This document shows positions 18,593-26,847 of a stretch of 37,818 nt of DNA, one piece after another. A model generated the notes under the pieces. That model saw only the letters and a list, made by a program, of their open reading frames with translations. It was not told the origin of the DNA and did not search any database. The position numbers and the translations under genes are program-made. The stretch's first letter is position 1. Each line of letters starts with the position of its first letter. Origin of the DNA: Rhizobiales bacterium UBA3584 (GTDB taxonomy: Bacteria; Pseudomonadota; Alphaproteobacteria; Rhizobiales; Devosiaceae); the NCBI GenBank assembly GCA_002375765.1, contig DFMV01000019.1, forward strand, positions 7,599-45,416. The letters run 5' to 3'.

Positions 18593-19156
18593 ATGAAGAT
18601 CAACGGTAACGAAATCCGTCCCGGCAACGTGATCATGCACCAGGACCGCCTCTGGGTCGCGGTCAAGGTCGATCACGTCAAACCCGGCAAGGGCGGCGCC
18701 TATGCTCAGGTGGAACTCAAAGCCATCCAGGGTTCCACAAAGCTCAACGAACGCTTCCGTTCGGCCGAAACAGTCGAGCGCGTGACGCTCGAACAGCGCG
18801 ATTTCCAGTATCTTTACGCTCAGGGTGATGCGCTGGTGTTCATGAACACCGAAACCTACGAACAGATCGAGTTGGCCGCCGATTTCGTCGGTGAGCGCGC
18901 CGCCTTCCTTCAGGATGGCATGATGGTCACTGTCGAAATGTACGAAGACACCCCGCTCGGCATCCAGCTTCCCGCGCAGGTGACCCTCGAAGTGACCGAC
19001 ACAGAACCGGTGGTCAAGGGTCAGACGGCAGCCAACTCCTTTAAGCCCGCGACGCTCGAAAACGGCGTCAAGACAATGGTCCCGCCCTTTGTCGGCATCG
19101 GCCAGAAGATCATCGTCGACACCTCCGAAGTGACCTATATCCGCCGCGCGGACTGA
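18593..19156 (+). CDS. efp: Elongation factor P
   Basis: 187 residues, three beta-barrel domains. The N-terminal KOW-like domain carries the tip loop [11 protein letters not shown], with Lys33 in the position that EpmA lysylates in other bacteria; no modification enzyme is in the window. EF-P relieves ribosome stalling at polyproline motifs. [14 protein letters not shown] is the typical start. No clear Shine-Dalgarno is seen in the 20 nt upstream. It has a terminator and lies in the same direction as its neighbours, about 107 nt after the Sel1-repeat gene. Confidence 0.98.
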   Translation: MKINGNEIRPGNVIMHQDRLWVAVKVDHVKPGKGGAYAQVELKAIQGSTKLNERFRSAETVERVTLEQRDFQYLYAQGDALVFMNTETYEQIELAADFVGERAAFLQDGMMVTVEMYEDTPLGIQLPAQVTLEVTDTEPVVKGQTAANSFKPATLENGVKTMVPPFVGIGQKIIVDTSEVTYIRRAD

Positions 19157-19182
19157 CTTCACTTACCTTCGTATTTTCATAG

Positions 19183-19211
19183 CCCTCCCCCACCGGGGAG
19201 GGTGTTTTCTT
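19183..19211 (+). terminator. Terminator after efp
   Basis: CCCTCCCC and GGGGAGGG form a perfect 8-bp stem with a CACC loop, followed by TGTTTTCTTT. Confidence 0.88.
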
Positions 19212-19292
19212 TGACCGCAAGGCGCCGCGTGCTAGAGAGCACCGCACAATCGCCTCCCGGCCGGAACAAAAAGCAAGCACAAGGACACCGCC

Positions 19293-20084
19293 ATGGCTCG
19301 CTCAGCGCTGATGAACATCATGGTCAACACGGCTCTCAAGGCCGGCAAGGGCCTGATCCGCGATTTCGGCGAGGTCGAAAACCTGCAGGTCTCGCGCAAG
19401 GGTCCGGCCGATTATGTTTCGGTCGCCGACAAGCGCGCCGAAAAGGTCGTCATGGACGAGTTGATGAAGGCCCGCCCCACCTATTCCTTCCTCATGGAAG
19501 AAGGCGGGGAGATCAAGGGCACCGACGGCATGCACCGCTGGATCATCGACCCCATCGACGGCACGACCAATTTTCTGCACGGCGTCCCCATTTTTGCCGT
19601 TTGCATCGCGCTCGAACGCAATGGCGAGATCGTCTCCTCGGTCATCTATAATCCGGTGATGGACGAGTTGTTCACCGCCGAAAAGGGTAATGGCGCCTGG
19701 CTCAACAACCGCCGCCTGCGGGTTGCGGGCCGCAAGCATCTGTCCGAAGCGCTCATGTGCACCGGCATCAATTCGCAAGGCCGGGCGCTCGACGCCCTGC
19801 AACTGCGCCAGCTTGCGCATATCACGCCCGCCGTTTCCGGCATTCGGCGCTCCGGCTCGATCTCGATGGACCTCGCCTGGCTGGCCGCCGGCCGGTTCGA
19901 TGGGGTCTGGGAAGCGGGCCTGAAGCCCTGGGACGTGGCGCCGGGCCTGTTGCTGGTCAAGGAAGCCGGCGGATTCCTCACCGACTTTGCCGGTGGCAAC
20001 GACGCGGTTGCGAAAGGTGAAGTGGTTGCTGGCAACGAGCCGATCCAGCGCGAACTGCTCAAGGCCATCCAGGCGGTTAAATAG
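19293..20084 (+). CDS. suhB: Inositol-monophosphatase family (SuhB-like) phosphatase
   Basis: 263 residues. Metal-binding motifs: Glu69/Glu70 in FLMEEGGEI, Asp86 and Asp89 in IIDPIDGTTNF, and the C-terminal WDVAPGLLLVKEAGG. These define the Li-sensitive, Mg-dependent inositol monophosphatase family. In E. coli SuhB also binds RNA polymerase in rRNA antitermination; whether that holds here is unknown. The related CysQ and histidinol-phosphate phosphatases are possible alternatives, but the close spacing of motifs fits SuhB best. It lies after efp and before the stator-like pair. Confidence 0.9.
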   Translation: MARSALMNIMVNTALKAGKGLIRDFGEVENLQVSRKGPADYVSVADKRAEKVVMDELMKARPTYSFLMEEGGEIKGTDGMHRWIIDPIDGTTNFLHGVPIFAVCIALERNGEIVSSVIYNPVMDELFTAEKGNGAWLNNRRLRVAGRKHLSEALMCTGINSQGRALDALQLRQLAHITPAVSGIRRSGSISMDLAWLAAGRFDGVWEAGLKPWDVAPGLLLVKEAGGFLTDFAGGNDAVAKGEVVAGNEPIQRELLKAIQAVK

Positions 20085-20229
20085 CAGTTTTGGGGTTTCC
20101 CCGGTGACGGTTACTTTTCCTTAACCACACCTCAAGTCATTGTCAGGTCACTATGGTCTGACTAAGCTGGCGCAAATTTGACACGCCACTGGTCGTTTGA
20201 CCGGTAGCGCTGCCAGGAGCCGGCCCTTT

Positions 20230-21234
20230 ATGACGCAATCATACGACCCGTATCGCCTCGCCAATCCTCTGGTCTATCTCATCAAGATGGTCATCTTCCT
20301 CGTCCTGGTGGCGATGGTGGCGATCATCCTGCTCCCCCAGTTGCTAGACGCGTTCTGGTCCAACCCGTTCATCAACGGCATGATTCTGTTCGTTTTGCTG
20401 GTGGGCATCATCCTCTCGTTCCGGCAAGTGATCCGCCTGTTCCCCGAGGTCAATTGGGTCAATTCGCTTCAGGAAGGCAATGCGGGCCAACTCCGGCGTG
20501 CGCCCGTCCTGCTCGCCCCCGTCGCCGCCATCATGCGCGACAAGCTCGGCGAAACGGTCATTACCCCCGCCTCCATGCGCTCCATCCTCGATTCGGTGGG
20601 CATACGTCTTGACGAGGCCAAGGATACTGCTCGCTATCTTACCGGTCTGCTCGTCTTCCTGGGTCTGCTCGGAACGTTCTACGGCTTGCTCCAGACTGTG
20701 GGCGCCGTGTCAGGCGTGATTCAAAACCTCGACGTTACCTCGGGCGATACCACCAACATTTTCGGCAACCTAAAAGATGGACTCGAGGCCCCGCTGGGCG
20801 GCATGTCCATCGCCTTCGCATCCTCGCTGTTCGGCCTGTCGGGATCGTTGGTACTTGGCTTTCTCGACCTGCAGGCCGGCCAGGCCCAGAACGCGTTCTA
20901 CACCGATCTTGAGGACTGGATGAGTTCGATGACCGAGCTCGACCATCCCATCGCCACAATGCAGGCCAACAATTTCGGTGTTTCGGGCCCCGAAATGCAG
21001 CAGATGTTCGAGCGGCTTGGCGCGACCATGCAGACTCAGAACTCTTCCCAGAACGCCATTCGCGCCATGGCCGAACTGGCCAAGGGCATCGATGGGCTGG
21101 TCAAGCATATTAGGGCAGAACAGGAAGATCTGCGCGCCCACATCTCCGAACAGGCCGAGGTCAACAAACGTCTGACGTCGCTTATCGACACCCTGCTGCA
21201 GGACAATGACCGTCCCCGCGACGGCCAGAACTAG
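20230..21234 (+). CDS. MotA/TolQ/ExbB-type proton channel of a stator-like pair
   Basis: 334 residues from the ATG at 20230 (GGAG upstream); the longer TTG start at 20197 is less likely. Membrane segments are at about 18-40, 50-70, 136-163 and 188-212. The last two (LLVFLGLLGTFYGLLQTVGAV; APLGGMSIAFASSLFGLSGSL) are the paired channel helices of the MotA/TolQ/ExbB domain. The C-terminal 120 residues are a cytoplasmic helical region (about 250-325). With the next gene it should form a proton-driven motor. It differs from TolQ (three helices) in layout and is not next to flagellar or Tol genes. The start follows suhB by 145 nt. Confidence 0.88.
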   Translation: MTQSYDPYRLANPLVYLIKMVIFLVLVAMVAIILLPQLLDAFWSNPFINGMILFVLLVGIILSFRQVIRLFPEVNWVNSLQEGNAGQLRRAPVLLAPVAAIMRDKLGETVITPASMRSILDSVGIRLDEAKDTARYLTGLLVFLGLLGTFYGLLQTVGAVSGVIQNLDVTSGDTTNIFGNLKDGLEAPLGGMSIAFASSLFGLSGSLVLGFLDLQAGQAQNAFYTDLEDWMSSMTELDHPIATMQANNFGVSGPEMQQMFERLGATMQTQNSSQNAIRAMAELAKGIDGLVKHIRAEQEDLRAHISEQAEVNKRLTSLIDTLLQDNDRPRDGQN

Positions 21235-21246
21235 GACCCCTCGCCC

Positions 21247-22275
21247 ATGGCACTCGTCCGCGGACGCTCTTCTGCTGAACGCCCCAGCTACTGGCCTGGC
21301 TATGTCGACGCCCTGTCGAGCCTTCTGCTGGTCATCATCTTTCTGCTCTCGCTGTTCATGATCGCCCAGTTTTTCCTCAATCAGGAAATTCTTGGCCGTG
21401 ACACCGCGCTGTCCCGGCTCAACGCCCAGATCGCCGAGTTGACCGAACTTCTCCAACTCGAGCGCGCCAATTCCGAAGAACTAGAGCTTTCCATTTCCTC
21501 GCTCTCTGCAACGCTTGCCGGCGTCGAAGCCGAGCGCGACAGTCTGCAAAGCGAATTGGCCGGACTTGGTGAGGGCATCTCCGACTATGATTCAACCATA
21601 GCAGGGCTCGAAACCGAGCTATCCGAAGAGCGCGAGCTGTCCTCGGAAGCCCAGGCACAGGTGGCGCTGCTCAACCAGCAACTTGCGGCGCTGCGCCAGC
21701 AGATCGGCGCGCTCGAAGCGGCGCTTGAGGCATCGGAATTGCGCGACACCGAAAGCCGGACCCAGATCGCCGATCTGGGCCGCCGCCTCAATCTGGCCCT
21801 CGCCCAGCGCGTGCAGGACCTTTCCCGCTATCGCTCGGATTTCTTTGGCCGTCTGCGCGAAATCCTCGAGGGCCGTTCGGACGTTCAGGTGGTTGGCGAC
21901 CGTTTCGTGTTTCAGTCCGAAGTTCTGTTTGACGCGGGTCAGGCCCAGATTTCCGCCGAGGGTCAATCCCAGATCACGGCACTGGCCGATGCGATACTGG
22001 AACTCGAAAACGAAATCCCCGCCGATATCCCCTGGGTGCTGCGCATCGACGGGCATACAGACCGGCGCCCGATCTCGACGCCGCAATTCCCTTCAAACTG
22101 GGAGCTTTCAGCGGCGCGCGCCATCTCGGTCGCCAAGCTGCTCGTCGAACAGGGCGTGTCGCCCAATCGGCTGCTGGCTGCCGGGTTCGGAGAATACGCA
22201 CCTCTCGACCCTGCCGACACTGAAGAGGCCTATCGCCGCAATCGGCGCATCGAGTTCAAACTTACGGAAGCTTGA
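21247..22275 (+). CDS. MotB-like protein: one helix, long coiled coil, OmpA domain
   Basis: 342 residues. GYVDALSSLLLVIIFLLSLFMI (about 18-40) is a single membrane helix starting with Asp21, which sits where MotB and TolR carry the proton-binding Asp. Residues about 48-190 are a heptad-rich coiled coil dominated by Leu, Ala, Glu and Gln. Residues about 205-342 form an OmpA/MotB peptidoglycan-binding domain: VLFDAGQA, IDGHTD (267-272), NWELSAARA (284-292) and GFGEYAPL, with Asp268 and Arg291 as expected diaminopimelate contacts. It follows the channel gene after 12 nt. The length of the coil is more like ZorB-type or fluid-sensing stators than MotB. Confidence 0.88.
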   Translation: MALVRGRSSAERPSYWPGYVDALSSLLLVIIFLLSLFMIAQFFLNQEILGRDTALSRLNAQIAELTELLQLERANSEELELSISSLSATLAGVEAERDSLQSELAGLGEGISDYDSTIAGLETELSEERELSSEAQAQVALLNQQLAALRQQIGALEAALEASELRDTESRTQIADLGRRLNLALAQRVQDLSRYRSDFFGRLREILEGRSDVQVVGDRFVFQSEVLFDAGQAQISAEGQSQITALADAILELENEIPADIPWVLRIDGHTDRRPISTPQFPSNWELSAARAISVAKLLVEQGVSPNRLLAAGFGEYAPLDPADTEEAYRRNRRIEFKLTEA

Positions 22276-22300
22276 CCCGGCCTTACGGACCGCACGGCGC

Positions 22301-24136
22301 CTAGCCCGCCAGCGCCTTGTCGTTCAAGCGGAATTGCAGCTTTGCCAGTTCGGCATAGCGCCCGCCTTTCTTGACCAGTTGGTCGTGCGTACCCTCGTCG
22401 ATCAACTGGCCTTTTTCGAGCACCAGGATGCGGTCCGCATTACGGATGGTTGCAAGCCGGTGGGCAATAACCAGCGTGGTTCGTCCCTCCATCAGACGTT
22501 CGAGGGCCTTTTGCACGAGGTGCTCGCTTTGCGCATCGAGCGCGCTGGTCGCTTCGTCGAGCAGCAGGATCGGCGCGTCCTTGAGCAGCGCCCGGGCGAT
22601 CGCCACGCGCTGTTTCTGTCCGCCCGAAAGCATGACGCCACGCTCGCCCACCAGCGTATCGAAACCCTTCGGAAGATCTTCGACAAACCCCGTCACCAGC
22701 GCCGCGTCGGCGGCGGTGCGGATTTCCTCCATGGTCGCGTCGGGTTTGGCAAAGCGGATGTTGTCGGCAATCGAGCCGGCAAAGATCACAGGCTCCTGAT
22801 CGACCGAGGCGAACCGTTGGCGCAGGTCGGCGGGGTTGGCATCGCGGACATCGACACCATCGACAACAATGCGACCGGAATTGACGTCATAGAACCGCTG
22901 CAAGAGCGCGAACACGGTCGATTTTCCCGCCCCCGAGGCCCCCACCAGCGCAACCGTCTCACCCGGCTCGACTGCAAAGGAAAGCTGGGACAGGATCGGT
23001 GCATCGTCGCGCGTCATATAAGAGAAATCGACAGTCTCGAACGCCACTTTCCCCAGTGGCGGCACGGGCATGGCCACCGGATCGGGGCGGATAGGCAGGC
23101 TCGAACGTGTATCGAGCAATTCGATCAGCCGCTCGGTTGCTCCCGAAACCTGCTGCAGAGTGCCGAACAGATCGCTCATATTGGTCAGCGCACTGGTCGC
23201 GATCACCGCATAGATGGCGAACTGGACGACCTCCCCCACGCTGATCATCCCGGCAAACACCGCCTGGCTGCCCAGCCAGACCAAAACGACCAGCGCCGAC
23301 ATGGTCACAAACATCACGATGCCGATGAGCAGCGAGCGGGTCAGGAGCCGTTTGAGTTCGGCCCGGTAGGTGGTTTCGGCATATCCCTGGAAAAGCTGCT
23401 GCTGGCTTTCCTCCTGCACGAAGGATTTGACGGTTTTGACCGAAGACAATGTCTCTGTGACCATGGCCGAAAGGTCGGCCAGCGTGTCCTGGGTCACCCG
23501 CGAAACCTTCTTCATGCGCCGCCCCATGGCAACGAGCGGGAAGACGATTATGGGGATGACGACAATGACGCCCAGCGCCAGCTGGAAATTAGTCAAGAAC
23601 ATCATGAACAGCGCGCCGACCATCAGGATCAGCGACCGCAGGGCCAACGACGCCGACGACCCCACCGCGCTGCGGATCACCGCAACATCGGCATTGAGCC
23701 GTGAGGTCAATTCCCCCACCCGGTTAACGTCGAAAAACGTCGCGTCGAGTGTGAGCAGATGGTTGAAGACGTCCTGACGCAGATCGGCGATAACCCGTTC
23801 CCCGATCACCGAGATCAGGTAAAACCGCGCCCCGGCCGAAATCGCCATGACCGCGCCGATGACGATGATCAGCCAGGCATAGGACGAAACGACCTCGAAA
23901 TTTTCGGTGACGAACCCTTCATCGATAAAGCTGCCGGCAAAATAGGGAATCGAAAGCGAGGCGATCGCTGCAATCAGCAGAAAGGCCAGCGTCAGCACAA
24001 GGCGCAAAGGATAGCGCCCCAGATAGGGCAGCAATCGGCTCAATGGCTGGAGCGAGGAGGGTTGAGCACCCGCCTTTAACCGAGGCACCTCGCTTTCGGC
24101 GTCGGTTGGGGCGGATTTGGCAGCGGTTTCCGACAT
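22301..24136 (-). CDS. ABC exporter, fused permease and ATPase (TIGR02204-like)
   Basis: 611 residues, half-transporter. The N-terminal ABC transmembrane domain (about 40-340) has six helices; the ATPase domain follows with Walker A GASGAGKST (399-407), signature LSGGQ (503-507), Walker B ILLLDE (523-528) and switch His559. It matches the MsbA-related group common in alphaproteobacteria, probably a homodimer. The substrate is not deducible; lipid or drug export are family options. About 35 extra residues precede the first helix. It is convergent with the stator-like pair with no terminator seen between them. Confidence 0.93.
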   Translation of the reverse strand: MSETAAKSAPTDAESEVPRLKAGAQPSSLQPLSRLLPYLGRYPLRLVLTLAFLLIAAIASLSIPYFAGSFIDEGFVTENFEVVSSYAWLIIVIGAVMAISAGARFYLISVIGERVIADLRQDVFNHLLTLDATFFDVNRVGELTSRLNADVAVIRSAVGSSASLALRSLILMVGALFMMFLTNFQLALGVIVVIPIIVFPLVAMGRRMKKVSRVTQDTLADLSAMVTETLSSVKTVKSFVQEESQQQLFQGYAETTYRAELKRLLTRSLLIGIVMFVTMSALVVLVWLGSQAVFAGMISVGEVVQFAIYAVIATSALTNMSDLFGTLQQVSGATERLIELLDTRSSLPIRPDPVAMPVPPLGKVAFETVDFSYMTRDDAPILSQLSFAVEPGETVALVGASGAGKSTVFALLQRFYDVNSGRIVVDGVDVRDANPADLRQRFASVDQEPVIFAGSIADNIRFAKPDATMEEIRTAADAALVTGFVEDLPKGFDTLVGERGVMLSGGQKQRVAIARALLKDAPILLLDEATSALDAQSEHLVQKALERLMEGRTTLVIAHRLATIRNADRILVLEKGQLIDEGTHDQLVKKGGRYAELAKLQFRLNDKALAG

Positions 24137-24182
24137 ATCGGGCTATTCCTGTTTGCGCCTAGATAGTCCCTGACCAGCCCGG

Positions 24183-24309
24183 GGGCAAGTTTGCTTGCCC
24201 ACTTATGCGCTTTCATGCCGCCCCTTGCGCTGACGCGCTGCATTCTGTAAAAGGCCGCCAACGAATTTGCGAGACGTTTCGTCCGGGCGCGGCAGCGCCC
24301 GTTTGATTT
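24183..24309 (+). promoter_or_regulatory. rpmE leader with two hairpins
   Basis: Two stem-loops occupy the rpmE 5' region: GGGCAAG/CTTGCCC with a TTTG loop (24183-24200) and CGGGCGC/GCGCCCG with a GGCA loop (24284-24301), the latter followed by TTTGATTT. The second ends 22 nt before the start codon. This resembles an attenuator or a ribosomal-protein autoregulatory leader. No direct evidence links it to L31 control. Confidence 0.4.
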
Positions 24310-24323
24310 AGGGCCCGAGACAC

Positions 24324-24548
24324 ATGAAAAAAGACATCCACCCCGACTACCATTTCATCACCGTGGCGATGACCGACGGGACCGAATACAAGACCCGTTC
24401 GACCTACGGCAAGGAAGGCGACAAGCTGACCCTCGACATCGACCCCACGACCCACCCGGCCTGGACCGGCGGTCAGGGCAAGCTCGTCGACCGTGGCGGC
24501 CGCGTGTCGCGCTTCAAGGAAAAGTTCAAGGGCATCCTGGGTTCGTAA
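24324..24548 (+). CDS. rpmE: 50S ribosomal protein L31
   Basis: 74 residues. It begins [19 protein letters not shown] and contains [25 protein letters not shown], the L31 signature. It lacks the CxxC zinc-binding pair, so it is a cysteine-free form not dependent on zinc. L31 bridges the large and small subunits. It is transcribed alone, with a leader carrying hairpins (see separate entry) and a strong terminator. Confidence 0.97.
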   Translation: MKKDIHPDYHFITVAMTDGTEYKTRSTYGKEGDKLTLDIDPTTHPAWTGGQGKLVDRGGRVSRFKEKFKGILGS

Positions 24549-24567
24549 GACCCAAGACCTTGCCAAT

Positions 24568-24598
24568 AAAAAGCCCGGCCATCGCGCCGGGCTTTTTT
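24568..24598 (+). terminator. Bidirectional terminator, rpmE / rcdA
   Basis: GCCCGGC (24573-24579) and GCCGGGC (24586-24592) pair, flanked by AAAAA and TTTTTT. It serves rpmE (+) and rcdA (-). Confidence 0.9.
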
Positions 24599-24618
24599 AT
24601 GTCTGTCTTTCGGGCAGA

Positions 24619-25143
24619 TCAGAGCCCGCCAAACGCCGCCTTGAGCCGGTCCATCTGCGCCGAAAGTGCATTTTCCCCTTCCGGTTCGGCAGGCAATTCC
24701 TCGCCGCGCTCGATACGGTCGAATTTCACCACACGCTCGAACAGGCGGTCGCCCTTGGCGATATAGGCCTTCATGGTTTCGGGTATGTCGTCCCAGCCCG
24801 GACCGCCCCGATCCGAGGGAAGGGCCGAGAACTTGACCTTGGATTTTTCGCTGCGCGCCTGCTCGGGCGAAATCTCGCCCTCGTTGACGGCGCGCTGCAG
24901 CAACAACCATGAAGCAAGCTGCATGAGCCGCGTGGTGAGTCGCATGCTCTCGGTGGCATAGATAAAAGCTGCATCCCGGCTCAGCGCCTTGCTTTCGCCC
25001 CGGCCTTCGCCATCGAGATAGGCCGCCACCTCCTCGATCAGGCCCATGCCCTCGCGATAGAGAAGATCGAATCCTCCCGACGTCAGCAGCCTGGGTGTCA
25101 ATGCAACGGCATCGCTGGGGGACTTCATCTCGTCCACGGGCAC
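24619..25143 (-). CDS. rcdA: DUF1465/RcdA, regulator of CtrA degradation
   Basis: 174 residues from a GTG preceded by GAGGAG at ideal spacing; a later ATG at 25128 lacks that site. The core AAYLDGEGRGESKALSRDA and ATESMRLTTRLMQLASWLL match the DUF1465 family. In Caulobacter RcdA is a helical adaptor that, with CpdR and PopA, presents CtrA to ClpXP during the cell cycle. The Glu-rich C-terminus is expected to be flexible. The window also holds trcR, another cell-cycle regulator. Confidence 0.88.
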   Translation of the reverse strand: MPVDEMKSPSDAVALTPRLLTSGGFDLLYREGMGLIEEVAAYLDGEGRGESKALSRDAAFIYATESMRLTTRLMQLASWLLLQRAVNEGEISPEQARSEKSKVKFSALPSDRGGPGWDDIPETMKAYIAKGDRLFERVVKFDRIERGEELPAEPEGENALSAQMDRLKAAFGGL

Positions 25144-25264
25144 TCCTCGATCACAGCGGATAATTGGAGCGCATTCTATGCGCTTTTCGGCCTCCCGTCA
25201 TCACGGGCCGCCGGCGAGTTGCAACTAGCCTTAACGCAATCCGGTTCAGGCACGCCCTGCCCCA

Positions 25265-25385
25265 GAAAAGAAAAAAGAGCCGTCAAGCAAACGGCTCTCG
25301 AAAGTTAACAGGGAGGCGTCAAACAGAGGGAAGGAACCGCTCTGAAAAACTCCAGCGCAAGCTGGATAATGAAAACCTAAACCGG
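25265..25385 (-). ncRNA. Candidate small RNA with CU-rich anti-SD-like stretches
   Basis: Between DUF1192 and rcdA the minus strand carries a hairpin, TCCAGC-TTGC-GCTGGA (25366-25351). A CU-rich unpaired stretch follows, containing TTCCTTCCCTCTG and CGCCTCCC, complementary to Shine-Dalgarno sequences. A 7-bp terminator stem GAGCCGT/ACGGCTC then runs into TTTTTT (25297-25271). The total is about 100-120 nt. The region has no open frame with a start signal. An AT-rich palindromic segment upstream (25387-25409) could contain the promoter, but no clean -35/-10 pair was found, so the 5' end is approximate. It could instead be the long 3' UTR of DUF1192. Confidence 0.5.
25271..25298 (-). terminator. 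Terminator upstream of rcdA
   Basis: Read on the minus strand, GAGCCGT, a TTGCTTG loop and ACGGCTC are followed by TTTTTTCTTTTC. It ends the DUF1192 transcript or the candidate small RNA. Confidence 0.88.
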
Positions 25386-25486
25386 ACTCGTAAAATTTTA
25401 CTTAACGAGACTCGCTTTTTTAACCTTACCGGCAAGTGACGATCGCTTGTCGCCGCAACGACACGGTCGGCTGGCGACACGCAGGC

Positions 25487-25669
25487 TCAGAACTTGAACA
25501 CAGCATCGGCCGCGTTGCGGCTGGCGTTCTTGGTTTCGATCGCCGTTTCCAATCGGGCAATTTCCGCCTTGAGAATTTCGATGCGGTCTTGAAGTTCATC
25601 GACCGACAGCGCCTCGAGGGGCATACCGACCTCATGGACCGGCATGCGGCGTACGACATCGTCTTCCAT
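25487..25669 (-). CDS. DUF1192 small protein
   Basis: 60 residues. LEALSVDELQDRIEILKAEI, then ARLETAIETKNASRNAADAVF, is the DUF1192 pattern: a short acidic start, one amphipathic coiled-coil helix and a conserved K-x-x-S-R-x-A-A-x-x-x-F end. GAGGAG lies 6 nt before the ATG. Function unknown. It is divergent from the quinone oxidoreductase with only 57 nt between starts, so the promoters must overlap. Confidence 0.88.
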   Translation of the reverse strand: MEDDVVRRMPVHEVGMPLEALSVDELQDRIEILKAEIARLETAIETKNASRNAADAVFKF

Positions 25670-25726
25670 GCTGATCTCCTCAAATTTGCTCTTGGCCCAT
25701 TCTGGCGCGCGATTAAGATGGCGTCC

Positions 25727-26746
25727 ATGACTATTCCAGACCAGATGCGGGCGATCGAGATTTCGGCGCCGGGCGGCCCCGAGGTTCTCACGCCCACAAT
25801 TGCCCCTACGCCAAAGCCCGGGCCGGGCGAAGTCCTGATTGCCGTCTGCGCGGCGGGAGTGAACGGCCCCGACATCTCCCAGAGGCAGGGCGCCTATCCA
25901 CCCCCCGCAGATTCTTCACCGCTCCCCGGCCTTGAGGTCTCCGGCATCATCGCGGCGCTGGGCGAGGGCGAAACGCGCTTTGCGCCCGGCGATGAGGTTG
26001 TGGCGCTGTGCAACGGTGGCGGCTATGCCGCCTATGTCGCCGTGCCCGCCGGACAGGTGCTGCCCAAACCCAAGAATTGGTCGCACATCGAAGCGGCAAC
26101 GTTGCCCGAGACCTTTTTCACCCTGCAACAGACACTTATTGAACGGGCTGGACTGACAACCGGTCAGACCGTCCTCGTTCATGGCGGCTCGGGCGGTATC
26201 GGCGCCAGTGCCATCCAGCTGTGCCGCCTTTTCGGCGCGACGGCCATCGCAACGATCTCGAGCGGGCAAAAGGCCGAGTACGCCCGCGCCATGGGCGCAG
26301 CCCATACCATCGATTACACCAGCGAGGATTTCGTCGAGCGCACCAGAGCCCTGACGGAAGGCCGGGGCGCCGACATCGTCATCGACATCATCGGCGGCGA
26401 CTATGCCAACCGCAATCTAAAGGCCTGCGCCTATGGTGGCCACATCATTCAACTGGCGATAAGGGGCGGCGCGAAGGCGGAAATCAATCTCGGCCTGATT
26501 CTGATGAACGCCCTTACCGTGTCGGGATCGACCCTGCGCCCCCAATCGGCAGCGACCAAGGCCCGGTTTGCCCAGGCGCTCCGGGCCAGGATCTGGCCGG
26601 CCATCGAAGCAGGCACGATCATTCCCCCCCACATCATGACCTTCCCCCTCGAAAGCGCCGCCGACGCCCACCGCGCCATGGAAGCGCCCGACCACTACGG
26701 CAAGATCGTCCTGATGGTCGGCGACCACGAGCGCAGCCCCTTGTGA
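25727..26746 (+). CDS. NAD(P)H quinone oxidoreductase, PIG3-like
   Basis: 339 residues from the ATG at 25727 (MTIPDQMRAIEIS); ATG codons at 25718 and 25745 are alternatives, and the longer open frame antisense to DUF1192 is a shadow. An N-terminal GroES-like part is followed by a Rossmann domain with VHGGSGGIGASAIQL (151-165). This is the zinc-free medium-chain dehydrogenase/reductase type, as in TP53I3/PIG3, reducing quinones or enones with NADPH. The cysteine ligands of zinc alcohol dehydrogenases are absent. Confidence 0.92.
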   Translation: MTIPDQMRAIEISAPGGPEVLTPTIAPTPKPGPGEVLIAVCAAGVNGPDISQRQGAYPPPADSSPLPGLEVSGIIAALGEGETRFAPGDEVVALCNGGGYAAYVAVPAGQVLPKPKNWSHIEAATLPETFFTLQQTLIERAGLTTGQTVLVHGGSGGIGASAIQLCRLFGATAIATISSGQKAEYARAMGAAHTIDYTSEDFVERTRALTEGRGADIVIDIIGGDYANRNLKACAYGGHIIQLAIRGGAKAEINLGLILMNALTVSGSTLRPQSAATKARFAQALRARIWPAIEAGTIIPPHIMTFPLESAADAHRAMEAPDHYGKIVLMVGDHERSPL

Positions 26747-26847
26747 CGGTTTGGCAACGGATCGGTCACGATTGCGTCAAACATCGCAACCACACTTGCC
26801 AGAAACCTCTCTTGTGTCGATTTTGAGCGTCCGGGGGCGCGACCGGT

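Noticed and set aside
20230..22275. Zorya-type defence system
   Set aside because: The pair resembles ZorA/ZorB in layout, but no ZorC/ZorD-like or nuclease gene is adjacent; neighbours are suhB and an ABC exporter, and the pair sits in housekeeping DNA.
21683..23704. 673-codon open frame spanning the OmpA gene and opposite the ABC exporter
   Set aside because: No family-like pattern and overlaps two clear genes in other frames.
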